Shown here piece by piece: positions 1 to 6,654 of a DNA stretch of 38,412 bases. Both the position numbers and the translations under genes were made by a program. The notes beneath the pieces were generated by a model. That model was not told the DNA's origin. It was given only the letters and a program-made list of their open reading frames with translations, and ran no database searches. Position 1 is the first letter of the stretch, and each line of letters opens with the position of its first letter. This stretch comes from Methanomicrobiales archaeon (GTDB taxonomy: Archaea > Halobacteriota > Methanomicrobia > Methanomicrobiales > Methanospirillaceae), in NCBI GenBank assembly GCA_025350045.1, contig JANXYM010000018.1, positions 1 through 38,412 of the forward strand. The letters are read 5' to 3'.

Positions 1-206
1 TTGCCGGTGGCAAGTTTAATATCGGGAACTCCGTAGCTGTCCCTGAGTACCAGTCCAATCTTGCTGCTCGACGCGCCTTCCTTCCGGAGTTCAAGGATAA
101 CTTTTGTGATCCCTGCAACGTCCTTGTTGGACCATGCGGGAGCTTCCTTGCGGTAGGGGCGGACTGAGCATGACTTGCCTCTTCTTCGAGCATGCATTCG
201 TGCCAT
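1..206 (-). CDS. rps15: 30S ribosomal protein S15 (uS15), 5' part only
   Basis: Reading leftwards from the ATG at 206-204, the protein begins MARMHARRRGKSCSVRPYRK and continues through PAWSNKDVAGITKVILELR to the window edge, about 68 residues. This is the N-terminal extension and first helices of archaeal/eukaryal-type S15, a primary 16S rRNA binder of the small subunit platform. The strong Shine-Dalgarno AAGGAGG (complement of 214-220) fixes the start. The C-terminal half, which contacts rRNA helix 22, lies outside the window. The family call is secure because the basic MARMHAR start is characteristic of archaeal S15. Confidence 0.95.
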   Translation of the reverse strand, partial: MARMHARRRGKSCSVRPYRKEAPAWSNKDVAGITKVILELRKEGASSSKIGLVLRDSYGVPDIKLATG

Positions 207-213
207 AGTATAG

Positions 214-258
214 CCTCCTTATAGACTAAACGTAAGTCCAGAAAAGTACAGTATATTA
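214..258 (-). promoter_or_regulatory. rps15 promoter and ribosome binding site
   Basis: On the minus strand a TATA-like TAATATAC (complement of about 251-258) lies roughly 45 nt ahead of the rps15 ATG, and AAGGAGG (complement of 214-220) sits 7 nt before it. Transcription would start near 228-230, leaving a short leader. The rest of 207-400 shows no gene. Confidence 0.5.
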
Positions 259-400
259 CTGACTCTCTGTAATCCCAAAGCCTTGTTTGAGGCCATGCGT
301 TATATCGCACGTCGGACTTACATCTGCCAGCACAATTGTTAAAAGTGCTGATCACCATTCGACGGGAGGTGTAATAAGGGTAACTGAGGGAAAAGACCCC

Positions 401-1582
401 TTAAGGATTCACGGTGCCGGAAACCAGGTAACCACCATCCGGTGTCGGGTTCACCGAATAGATGCTGGCAATTTCCTTGTCGGTAACCGTATTTTCAACG
501 GTAAAAAAAGCCCTCAATTTCCCTTCAGACAGTGTTCTCACGGTGACGCTGGATGCAGGGAGGGTTGAGGTATAAAAACCGACGGGTAACCCGGGACTTT
601 CAACCGCTGTGCCCTCTCCCTCTGCAACGACACCCCGACTCAGAATTTTGCCTTGTGCATCCAGCAGGAGGGTCTTGCCATTGGATATAGTCAGGAGAAA
701 TTTCCCTTCTACAGGATCGATTGATGTAATTCTGCCGGGATTTTCAGCTTCACGCTCAATCGGCAGGTGTATATCCCAGACAACAGTTCCCCTGCAATCC
801 ACGTTGATGGCACGCATTGCAATCCAATGCTCCCCGGGCATCCAGTACGTACCGTAGACAATATATCCACATTCGGGTAGTGGTTTTACCCTAACCGGTT
901 CGAGACTGTATCCGGGCAGGACTGTCTGCCACTCTGGAGTACCATTCTGGCTGACCCTGATGAGCAGGGTATCCTGCGCTTTGGGTAATCCGAGATCCTT
1001 AAAAAAAGGGATGTGCGACGCGATGAGGGAGAAACCGACAGGGATCAAAATCGCCCAGATGAACATTAGCGCTATAACACCCGCTATCCCGATAATAATC
1101 GTTATGGTGCAGGGTTTTATCTCATGTTCAGGAGCGCTTGCCCCAGAGGCCGGGGTCTCTTTGTCCCCCTTTTCCTTTCCCGTGTCCCACCGGGTGGCAA
1201 TAGTATTGGCAATGAAATACAGGACAGGGATGAGGAAAAAGATGGCGAGCACGATCGAGAACGATACCCGCCCCCCGGTATTTTTCTGGATAGTAGTTGC
1301 GGAATCGGACAGGATAAATCCGAAATATGCAACCGCCATGAGGGTGATGACTTTTTTGTAGTTCGGGAACTGAACAAGGAGAACGGTCAACACGATTGCA
1401 GTAACCGTTTTTGCCAGCAGGTACATACCTGCCGACAACCCGGCTAGTTTTGTACCAAAGAACCAGTCCTCCCAGTTGATGATGAAGACAAAGGAGTACA
1501 TTAACGCTGACAGGACGAGGATGGCGAGAAGGCACCAGAAGAGAATCGTATCGAGGGATTTTATGGCTTTACTGTAATTCAT
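401..1582 (-). CDS. Membrane protein with C-terminal beta-repeat-like extracytoplasmic domain, unknown function
   Basis: About 393 residues. The N-terminal third has four hydrophobic spans (FWCLLAILVLSALMYSFVFI and three more up to about residue 125). A charged Lys/Glu linker and a fifth hydrophobic segment (IIIGIAGVIALMFIWAILIPV, about residues 160-185) follow. The C-terminal half is soluble with recurring short segments of the type GEHWIAMRAINVDCRGTVVW and NGKTLLLDAQGKILS, and ends PTPDGGYLVSGTVNP; such segments resemble single blades of PQQ/WD-like propellers, but there are too few for a full propeller. I do not recognise a named family. ATG 1582 is preferred because GGTGA lies 5 nt before it; a GTG at 1591 is in frame but is part of that Shine-Dalgarno. 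It is divergent from the TrmO gene, with an AT-rich shared control region. Confidence 0.75.
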   Translation of the reverse strand: MNYSKAIKSLDTILFWCLLAILVLSALMYSFVFIINWEDWFFGTKLAGLSAGMYLLAKTVTAIVLTVLLVQFPNYKKVITLMAVAYFGFILSDSATTIQKNTGGRVSFSIVLAIFFLIPVLYFIANTIATRWDTGKEKGDKETPASGASAPEHEIKPCTITIIIGIAGVIALMFIWAILIPVGFSLIASHIPFFKDLGLPKAQDTLLIRVSQNGTPEWQTVLPGYSLEPVRVKPLPECGYIVYGTYWMPGEHWIAMRAINVDCRGTVVWDIHLPIEREAENPGRITSIDPVEGKFLLTISNGKTLLLDAQGKILSRGVVAEGEGTAVESPGLPVGFYTSTLPASSVTVRTLSEGKLRAFFTVENTVTDKEIASIYSVNPTPDGGYLVSGTVNP

Positions 1583-1631
1583 CCAGTTCACCGTTTAATG
1601 CTGTAAAATTCTGTATTAAAAATAATTCGTA

Positions 1632-1649
1632 TTCAGATTTTAATCTGAA
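1632..1649. promoter_or_regulatory. Palindrome in the divergent promoter region
   Basis: TTCAGATT-TT-AATCTGAA is a perfect dyad (8-bp arms, 2-bp spacer) midway between the divergent membrane-protein and TrmO genes. It abuts TTTATTTAAAAC (1651-1662), a possible TATA box for the rightward gene. It could be an operator; no dedicated regulator is adjacent. Confidence 0.4.
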
Positions 1650-1764
1650 ATTTATTTAAAACAGCTATCTTGTTCATAGGTCTTCTACAGAGAACCAAAA
1701 ACAAACCCCTTGGACTGTCCCTCACTATTCGTAAATACTCCCTCTCCCCAATCTCTGTTTGTAT

Positions 1765-2184
1765 ATGATCCCCCAGCCCATAGAGCTCCACCCCGTAGGT
1801 TACGTCCGATCCCCCTACAAGGAAAAGGGCGATGCCCCTCGACAGGGGCGTTTTTCGGAAACCGTTTCCGAGATCGTGATCTTTGAATGCTACCTTCCCG
1901 CTCTCTGGCAGATGGAAGGCAGGAAACATCTCTGGGTTCTCTGCTGGTTTGACCGGGCGGACCGGACCGTGCTCCGGGCAATACCGCCAGGAACCTCAGC
2001 AGAGAAAGGTGTGTTTTCGATACGATCACCGGACCGGCCGAACCCCGTCTCGCTCTGCATGGTGGATCTTCTCGAAGTGAACAATGGTATCCTGAAAGTC
2101 CGGGGACTGGATGCATTCGACGGGACACCGGTCATTGATATCAAGGTGTACTCAGATGAGATTGACTGCGCCAGAAACCGCTGA
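1765..2184 (+). CDS. trmO: TrmO/TsaA-family tRNA t6A37 N6-methyltransferase
   Basis: About 139 residues, the usual size of a single-domain TrmO (VirR/TsaA, UPF0066). The family N6-methylates threonylcarbamoyladenosine at tRNA position 37 using SAM, bound in an unusual beta-barrel. Visible motifs are the opening LHPVGYVRSPYKEK, the central FSIRSPDRPNPVSL (the best-conserved family signature) and the closing GLDAFDGTPVIDIKVY. Bacterial enzymes have an extra C-terminal domain that is absent here, as is typical in archaea. The start is uncertain: ATG 1765 gives the usual N-terminus, while TTG 1759 adds two residues. No Shine-Dalgarno is visible. In archaea some TsaA-like proteins act on other substrates, so the exact modification is inferred. 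Confidence 0.88.
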   Translation: MIPQPIELHPVGYVRSPYKEKGDAPRQGRFSETVSEIVIFECYLPALWQMEGRKHLWVLCWFDRADRTVLRAIPPGTSAEKGVFSIRSPDRPNPVSLCMVDLLEVNNGILKVRGLDAFDGTPVIDIKVYSDEIDCARNR

Positions 2185-2229
2185 TCCCCTCACCCTTTTT
2201 ACCTCAGAAAGAAAAAGGCACTAGTACAG

Positions 2230-2967
2230 ATGGACAAGATCCCCCTTGAAACGAGTGGCGATGAATCCCCGATCCAGTTCCGGGACTGCTTCTCCGTACG
2301 CTATATCCAGTCGGCCGCCCTCCTCTGCCAGCTCGCGTTTGCCATAGAGCAGGAATACCGGGAGACAAAAGCGATCTCAGCGGATCTCCCGCTCCGGCAC
2401 GAGGTTTTTGTCCTCAACTCGGTCCTGTCTTCTGTGTCGTTCCTCGAATCCACCATCAATGAACTCTATGCCGATGTGGCTGACGAGGCCTACTATTTTG
2501 CCGATGAGAAGCACGAAGCGCTCCTGAAGCTGATTGGCGAGAAATGGAAGAACGAGAAGAACTTCGACCGTGCCCCGCTGTTATCAAAATACCAGAAGAT
2601 TCTCCTCATAGCGGGAAAGCCTTCGTTCGATGAGGGCGACCAGGCATTTGCGAACCTGCGGATCCTCATTGAGATTCGCAATCACCTAATGCACTACACG
2701 CGGGAATGGGTGGTCATCGGGGACGGGGTGTCCCGGGGTGCCGGCGAAGAAACGACCGGCGGAAAATTTGAAAAAATCCTCCGTCAGAAGTTCGCCATAA
2801 ACCCGCTCGCCTCAAAAAATCAGCCATTTTTCCCCGACAAATGTTTAGGACACGGGTGTGCAGAATGGGCAGTAGTCAACAGCCTGATCTTCACTGATGA
2901 GTTCTTCCGGCGGCTGGAACTGCCGGCGCCGTACGAGGGGATACGGGGCGAGATGAGGACGCGGTAA
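2230..2967 (+). CDS. Helical protein with HEPN-type RX4H motif, unknown function
   Basis: 245 residues, predicted mostly helical from its Leu/Glu/Lys pattern. A central stretch reads LIEIRNHLMHYTREW (about residues 146-160); RNHLMH matches the RX4-6H motif that forms the RNase active site in HEPN domains, and an upstream helix (about residues 57-80) would be the first helix of such a fold. A Cys/His pair lies near the C-terminus (KCLGHGCAEW). No toxin partner (MNT nucleotidyltransferase or antitoxin) is adjacent, so it is not a standard HEPN-MNT pair; it could equally be a HEPN-like domain with no nuclease role. It follows trmO by 45 bp on the same strand and may share its transcript. No clear Shine-Dalgarno. 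Confidence 0.6.
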   Translation: MDKIPLETSGDESPIQFRDCFSVRYIQSAALLCQLAFAIEQEYRETKAISADLPLRHEVFVLNSVLSSVSFLESTINELYADVADEAYYFADEKHEALLKLIGEKWKNEKNFDRAPLLSKYQKILLIAGKPSFDEGDQAFANLRILIEIRNHLMHYTREWVVIGDGVSRGAGEETTGGKFEKILRQKFAINPLASKNQPFFPDKCLGHGCAEWAVVNSLIFTDEFFRRLELPAPYEGIRGEMRTR

Positions 2968-3031
2968 GAAAAAGCGGGACTCTTGCGGACCGGTACGTTA
3001 ACCAAAGACCCTGACAGATATCTTTTACTCG

Positions 3032-3051
3032 ATGTAAGGTATACCTTACAT
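3032..3051. promoter_or_regulatory. 20-bp perfect palindrome, putative autoregulatory operator
   Basis: ATGTAAGGTA followed by its exact reverse complement ends 9 bp before the ATG of the DUF2178 gene. The core is GTAA-GGTATACC-TTAC, that is GTAA-N8-TTAC. A TATA-like AGATATCTTTTA lies just upstream (3017-3028), so the dyad would cover the transcription start of a nearly leaderless message, a typical repressor position. The XRE-type regulator encoded at 3524-3730 in the same operon is the obvious candidate to bind it. The same dyad recurs at 3792, 4541 and 4562. Confidence 0.65.
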
Positions 3052-3060
3052 ACACAGCCT

Positions 3061-3534
3061 ATGAAGCAGAACGCATTTTATATCCTGACCGGTCTCGTGG
3101 TGACGGCCCTCGTTGGTATCTTCTGGCTTTCACTGGAGTGGAACAATGCACTCCCGATCCAGATCGGATTTATTATCGGCATTATCATGCTGTACCTCGC
3201 CCGGAGCAGGGTTGTGGGGATCATTGCAGACGAGCGCTCGATCGCCATCTCCCAGAAAGCTGCTTTCCATACCCTCGAGATCTTCTGGGTGGTCTTTTTC
3301 ACGTTCAGTCTTGGATTTATTGTCTGGACCAGCAGTATTTTTTTCGGTCTAGAGAGGACCCCGCCATTCAGGTTTATGCGCGAGCACAACCCCACGGATA
3401 TGGAGTTTGGCCGGCCGTTCCTGAACCCCGGGTTTATCCAGCTCCTCTTCCTGTGTATAATCATCTTCCTCTATGTCGGCTTTAAGTTCTATTACGAGCG
3501 GAAGTACGGCGGGGAGGATACCGATGAAGAATAG
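3061..3534 (+). CDS. DUF2178-type membrane protein paired with XRE regulator
   Basis: 157 residues with four hydrophobic spans: about residues 8-24, 32-47, 72-95 and 125-145, arranged as two close pairs, with an acidic C-terminal tail (YYERKYGGEDTDEE). The conserved stretch between the pairs, SRVVGIIADERSIAISQKA, fits DUF2178 (a family of small archaeal membrane proteins of unknown function often encoded next to a small XRE protein). ATG 3061 is chosen because it follows the operator and promoter directly; an in-frame extension upstream would run through the palindrome. It overlaps the regulator gene by 11 bp, so the two are translationally coupled. A role as membrane sensor or regulator-sequestering partner is inference from the pairing. 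Confidence 0.82.
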   Translation: MKQNAFYILTGLVVTALVGIFWLSLEWNNALPIQIGFIIGIIMLYLARSRVVGIIADERSIAISQKAAFHTLEIFWVVFFTFSLGFIVWTSSIFFGLERTPPFRFMREHNPTDMEFGRPFLNPGFIQLLFLCIIIFLYVGFKFYYERKYGGEDTDEE

Positions 3535-3730
3535 CATCAAGGTCTTCAGGGCAAAAGCGAATATTACCCAGGAGCAGCTGGCAAATGCGCTTGGAGTGTA
3601 CCGCCAGACCATCATAGCGATAGAAAAAAGCAAGTATGTTCCCTCCCTTACCCTCGCGTTCAAGATTGCGCGGCATTTCAATGTGAATGTCGAAGAGATC
3701 TTCGAATGCGAAGAGGCAGATCTCAAATAA
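3524..3730 (+). CDS. Small XRE/Cro-type helix-turn-helix regulator
   Basis: 68 residues, essentially one HTH domain: MKNSIKVFRAKANITQEQLANALGVYR is cut by the turn before the recognition helix (RQTIIAIEKSKYVPSLTLAFKIARHF), then NVNVEEIFECEE. This is the HipB/YozG-like group of very short XRE regulators that commonly travel with DUF2178-type membrane proteins. GGAGG (3513-3517) lies 6 nt before the ATG. Being a single domain it must dimerise or rely on the membrane partner for signal input. It probably binds the dyad at 3032-3051 and, by the shared GTAA-N8-TTAC pattern, the promoters of the two secreted-protein genes downstream; that last link is inference. Confidence 0.93.
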   Translation: MKNSIKVFRAKANITQEQLANALGVYRQTIIAIEKSKYVPSLTLAFKIARHFNVNVEEIFECEEADLK

Positions 3731-3770
3731 TCCCCTTTTTAATTCCCTGTTTTTTTATTTCCTGGATAAG

Positions 3771-3828
3771 GTAATTTCAATAATACATAAAGTAACTTTT
3801 AAATTACATTAAGTAATACATAAGCTAC
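3771..3828. promoter_or_regulatory. Promoter with three operator-like dyads at 21-bp spacing
   Basis: Upstream of the 3893 gene, GTAA-N8-NTAC sites start at 3771 (GTAA..ATAC), 3792 (GTAA-CTTTTAAA-TTAC) and 3813 (GTAA..CTAC), each exactly 21 bp apart, two helical turns. The middle site's spacer CTTTTAAA is itself the likely TATA box, so bound protein would compete with TBP. The 28 bp at 3789-3816 are identical to 4538-4565. Transcription should start near 3825-3830, followed by a leader with GGAGG at 3880-3884. Confidence 0.6.
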
Positions 3829-3892
3829 GTAAGCGGTAACCGGCAGATGACGAAAACCTGCAGCACTCCGCTTCTCCTATGGAGGAATACTT

Positions 3893-4384
3893 ATGAAAAC
3901 ACCCAAACTATATTTCGGCGCACTTGCGCTCTTCTGCACCTTCGCGCTGGTCATCGGCACAGCGGGTGCAGCAGCGGTATCAGGCCCTGACAGCAGCTGT
4001 TTCGGCAACAAGACCGCACATGGAGGGCCGGTAAAAATGCTCGACCGCCTCGAAGAGCAGGGCATTGATGTATCCGCAATCCGTGCGGCTGTTGAGAGTG
4101 GGAATATGGATGTCGTCCACACCCTGATGCAGCAGTTCATGGAAGCACACAAGGATCTCCTTCCCGCCCGGAATGCAACCGAAAGGGATGGGCCCGGCTT
4201 TGGACCCGGCATGATGGGCAACCATCTCGACCAGCTTGAAGCAAAGGGGTACGATGTATCCGCTATCCGTGCAGCTGTTGCAAGTGGTGACCGGGAAACC
4301 GTCCGCACCCTGATGCAGCAGTTCATGGAAACGCACAAGGACGAACTGCCCCGGCCCGGGGCCGGTTGTATCCGCTCCCCGTAA
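3893..4384 (+). CDS. Secreted small protein with two duplicated ~42-residue units
   Basis: 163 residues. A signal peptide (MKTPKLYFGALALFCTFALV, cleavage expected near AGAAA-VSG, residue 27) precedes two near-identical units: LDRLEEQGIDVSAIRAAVES to EAHKDLLP (about residues 50-92) and LDQLEAKGYDVSAIRAAVAS to ETHKDELP (about 111-152). Each is a pair of short amphipathic helices containing DVSAIRAAV and TLMQQFME. The linker is Gly/Pro/Met-rich (GPGFGPGMMG). The units resemble short helical repeats seen in methanogen secreted proteins of unknown role; I do not recognise a named family. A Shine-Dalgarno GGAGG supports the ATG. It shares a promoter element with the CARDB-like gene, so a role with the downstream exporter is plausible. 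Confidence 0.82.
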   Translation: MKTPKLYFGALALFCTFALVIGTAGAAAVSGPDSSCFGNKTAHGGPVKMLDRLEEQGIDVSAIRAAVESGNMDVVHTLMQQFMEAHKDLLPARNATERDGPGFGPGMMGNHLDQLEAKGYDVSAIRAAVASGDRETVRTLMQQFMETHKDELPRPGAGCIRSP

Positions 4385-4425
4385 CGGAGCTTCGCCATAC
4401 TTTCTGGATGATGGAATTCCTGCAT

Positions 4426-4485
4426 ATCCGGGGACGAATCCCCCGGATGAAGGGGGGGGAAGCTTTCACACCGGTTTTCCCCCCC
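4426..4485. terminator. Two stacked hairpins after the small secreted protein gene
   Basis: ATCCGGGG (4426-4433) pairs with CCCCGGAT (4441-4448), 8 bp with a 7-nt loop. It is followed by GGGGGGGAA (4453-4461) pairing with TTCCCCCCC (4477-4485). A T-run occurs at 4524-4530. This is probably the transcript end of the 3893 gene, separating it from the next promoter. Confidence 0.5.
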
Positions 4486-4537
4486 ATGTCAGAATTTCAT
4501 TGCGTGCGAAGCCGGGCATGAAGTTTTTTTCTGATAA

Positions 4538-4577
4538 AAAGTAACTTTTAAATTACATTAAGTAAGAAATAAATTAC
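4538..4577. promoter_or_regulatory. Promoter with two operator-like dyads, 28 bp identical to the 3789 region
   Basis: The stretch 4538-4565 repeats 3789-3816 without mismatch. It holds GTAA-CTTTTAAA-TTAC at 4541-4556, and a second site GTAA-GAAATAAA-TTAC follows at 4562-4577, 21 bp downstream. The TATA box CTTTTAAA again lies inside the first dyad. This drives the CARDB-like gene and probably the ABC exporter operon. Confidence 0.62.
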
Positions 4578-4641
4578 ATGATCATAGCATTGGGCTCTCA
4601 GTAAAAACCCGGTGTTTCCAAATACAAAAAAGGGAGAAGTT

Positions 4642-5946
4642 ATGCATTACAGACTCTGGATATCCACTCTCATCCTGCTTTTCTGCCTTGTGGCAGCAGC
4701 CAGTGCCGCCACAACCGTGGCCGCCACAAATCCCCAGGATGCAGCCGCGCTCGTCTACGTATCGGGATACGAATCCGATCCCCAGGTATTCTATCCATAT
4801 GAAACCGGTACGATCACCGTGCATGTAACGAATGCCGCCAATGCATCGGTCGGGGTTTCCCAGCCGAATCTCATTGATGACCATTTCCATATATTAAACC
4901 GCGACTCGTTCAGCACCACGACAAACATTGGGCCGGGATCTACGGTTGACTACACGTTTCTTGTCACCGTAGATCCCCCCGAAGGAACCCACTTCCCCAT
5001 CTTTACCGTCTCATCAGACGCGTGGGGTGCTCAGGCCATACATTCCACGCTCAAAGTCAAAGTGGACTCGACTGATGTCAGGGCAAGTATAGCAAAAAAA
5101 CCGGATGCTTTCTCGCTTTCCAAAAAGGATACGGTCAATGTCAGCATTGTCAACCCACGCGACGGGGATGTCACCGATGTCCTGATAATTCCAGAAGGAC
5201 CCGGTGTTGATGTATCCCCGTCAGAGTCTTATATCGGCACTCTTAAAGCCGGAAGTTCTGTCCAGGTCCCGTTCCAGGTCACCCCCGGCAAGCCGACCGA
5301 TCTCACCTTCCATGTCAGTTTCCGCAACGGGGATAACAAGCATACAACCGATCTCATTCTCCCCCTAGCCCTTGGCGAGGATAAGATGGGTGCCGAACTG
5401 GTAGTAAATAATATCGCGAGTTCAGTTTCCGGAGGAACGACCACCTTAAAGGGAGATGTGACCAACAACGGGCTGACCGATGCAAAGTCAGTCCTGGTGA
5501 CCGTGGGGAGCCCTGCAAACCCTATCAACCCGAACCCGGTCTACGCGATCGGCAATCTTCAACCCGATGACTTCTCCAGTTTCGAAGTGACCTATACTAC
5601 GACAGGTACCGGTCCTGTCCCCATCCTTGTTGAATTCAAGGATACCGACGGCAGCGTCTTTCATGAATCCTTCTCCTTCAGTGCAAGCACGAACACCGGT
5701 GTACCGGGCGCCGCGGGAGTGCCAAATGCAGCCATTGGATCTGCAGCCGGTCCATCGAATAACCGCCGCGGCGGATTGTTTGGTTCGTTTGGATCCGGTT
5801 TCGGCCAGATCCCGGTGACCGAAATTGTCATCGGTCTCATTGCGATTGTCGTTCTCCTGGTTGCATGGAGAAAAGGGCTTTTGCGCCGCCTTGCAAATAA
5901 GTTCCGGAAGGACCCCCTCCCCGAAAGTCAGCCGCGGGAGCGGTAA
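4642..5946 (+). CDS. Secreted, membrane-anchored CARDB/COG1361-like protein
   Basis: 434 residues. A signal peptide (MHYRLWISTLILLFCLVAAA, cleavage near ASA) is followed by three beta-sandwich-like modules: about residues 30-140 (PYETGTITVHVTNAANASV, then GPGSTVDYTFLVTVDPPEG), 145-245 (KKDTVNVSIVNPRDGDVTDV) and 250-345 (GTTTLKGDVTNNGLTDAKSV). This is the CARDB/S-layer-associated adhesion-like pattern. A Gly/Ser/Asn-rich spacer leads to a C-terminal span (VIGLIAIVVLLVAW) and a basic tail, anchoring it outside the membrane. GGGAG lies 5 nt before ATG 4642; an upstream in-frame ATG at 4612 would precede this site and is rejected. It is 27 bp ahead of a MacB-type transporter, where COG1361 proteins often sit in archaea, possibly as the periplasm-side adaptor that MacA provides in bacteria (inference). 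Confidence 0.85.
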   Translation: MHYRLWISTLILLFCLVAAASAATTVAATNPQDAAALVYVSGYESDPQVFYPYETGTITVHVTNAANASVGVSQPNLIDDHFHILNRDSFSTTTNIGPGSTVDYTFLVTVDPPEGTHFPIFTVSSDAWGAQAIHSTLKVKVDSTDVRASIAKKPDAFSLSKKDTVNVSIVNPRDGDVTDVLIIPEGPGVDVSPSESYIGTLKAGSSVQVPFQVTPGKPTDLTFHVSFRNGDNKHTTDLILPLALGEDKMGAELVVNNIASSVSGGTTTLKGDVTNNGLTDAKSVLVTVGSPANPINPNPVYAIGNLQPDDFSSFEVTYTTTGTGPVPILVEFKDTDGSVFHESFSFSASTNTGVPGAAGVPNAAIGSAAGPSNNRRGGLFGSFGSGFGQIPVTEIVIGLIAIVVLLVAWRKGLLRRLANKFRKDPLPESQPRER

Positions 5947-5973
5947 TTCCCCCAAACGATACGGTATAATCCC

Positions 5974-6654
5974 ATGCAGGACATTCCGGTTATCGAACTC
6001 AATGACGTCAGCAAGATCTATCCCCTGCTGTCAGGAGATGTTGTTGCACTTGACCATCTGTCCATACGGATAGATCGCGGGGAATTTGTTGCCATCATGG
6101 GCCCTTCCGGGTCCGGCAAGTCCACCCTCCTCAACCAGATTGGCGGTCTGGACGTCCCCACCTCCGGCGTCCTGAAGATCACGGGGAAGAACATCCGGCA
6201 CATGTCGGATATTGAACTCACGGACCTCCGTCTCAACGCGATCGGGTATATCTTCCAGAAGTTCAACCTTATCCCGCTCCTCACCGCGTACGAGAATGTC
6301 GAATACCCGTATATCCTCAAGCACCGGGACAATGATACCACCGGGCGGGTCAGCAGGTTGCTGGCTGATGTCGGGATTGACCGGAAGATGGCAGAACATA
6401 AGCCGGCAGAACTCTCGGGTGGCCAGCAGCAGCGTGTCGCCGTTGCCCGGGCACTCGTGAACGATCCGGACATCCTGCTCTGCGACGAGCCGACCGGCAA
6501 CCTCGACACGAAGACCGGGGGCCAGATCATGGACATGCTCACCGATCTCAACCGACAGGGAAGAACGGTCATCATCGTCACGCACGATCCCCTGGTGGGG
6601 GAGCGGGCGGAGCGGATCATCAGGATCAAGGATGGGAAGGTGGAGGGATCATGA
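5974..6654 (+). CDS. ABC transporter ATP-binding protein, MacB/LolD type
   Basis: 226 residues, a complete ATPase subunit. Walker A GPSGSGKST (residues 43-51), Q-loop in YIFQKFNLIPLLT, signature LSGGQQQRVAVARAL, Walker B ILLCDEPTGNLD and H-loop VIIVTHD are all intact. FQKFNLIP, DEPTGNLD and the size place it in the LolD/MacB/FtsE group, whose permeases are mechanotransmission exporters acting on lipoproteins, peptides or macrolides rather than classic import. The gene overlaps the permease gene by 4 bp (ATGA). Exported substrate unknown; the neighbouring secreted proteins are candidates. Confidence 0.96.
   Translation: MQDIPVIELNDVSKIYPLLSGDVVALDHLSIRIDRGEFVAIMGPSGSGKSTLLNQIGGLDVPTSGVLKITGKNIRHMSDIELTDLRLNAIGYIFQKFNLIPLLTAYENVEYPYILKHRDNDTTGRVSRLLADVGIDRKMAEHKPAELSGGQQQRVAVARALVNDPDILLCDEPTGNLDTKTGGQIMDMLTDLNRQGRTVIIVTHDPLVGERAERIIRIKDGKVEGS

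Noticed and set aside
287-1361. Plus-strand frames across the left membrane-protein gene
   Set aside because: Shadows of the minus-strand gene, which has membrane spans, RBS and promoter.
3789-4565. The 28-bp identical repeats as a minimal CRISPR
   Set aside because: Only two copies, 750 bp apart with a gene between, each at a promoter; no cas genes and no spacer pattern.
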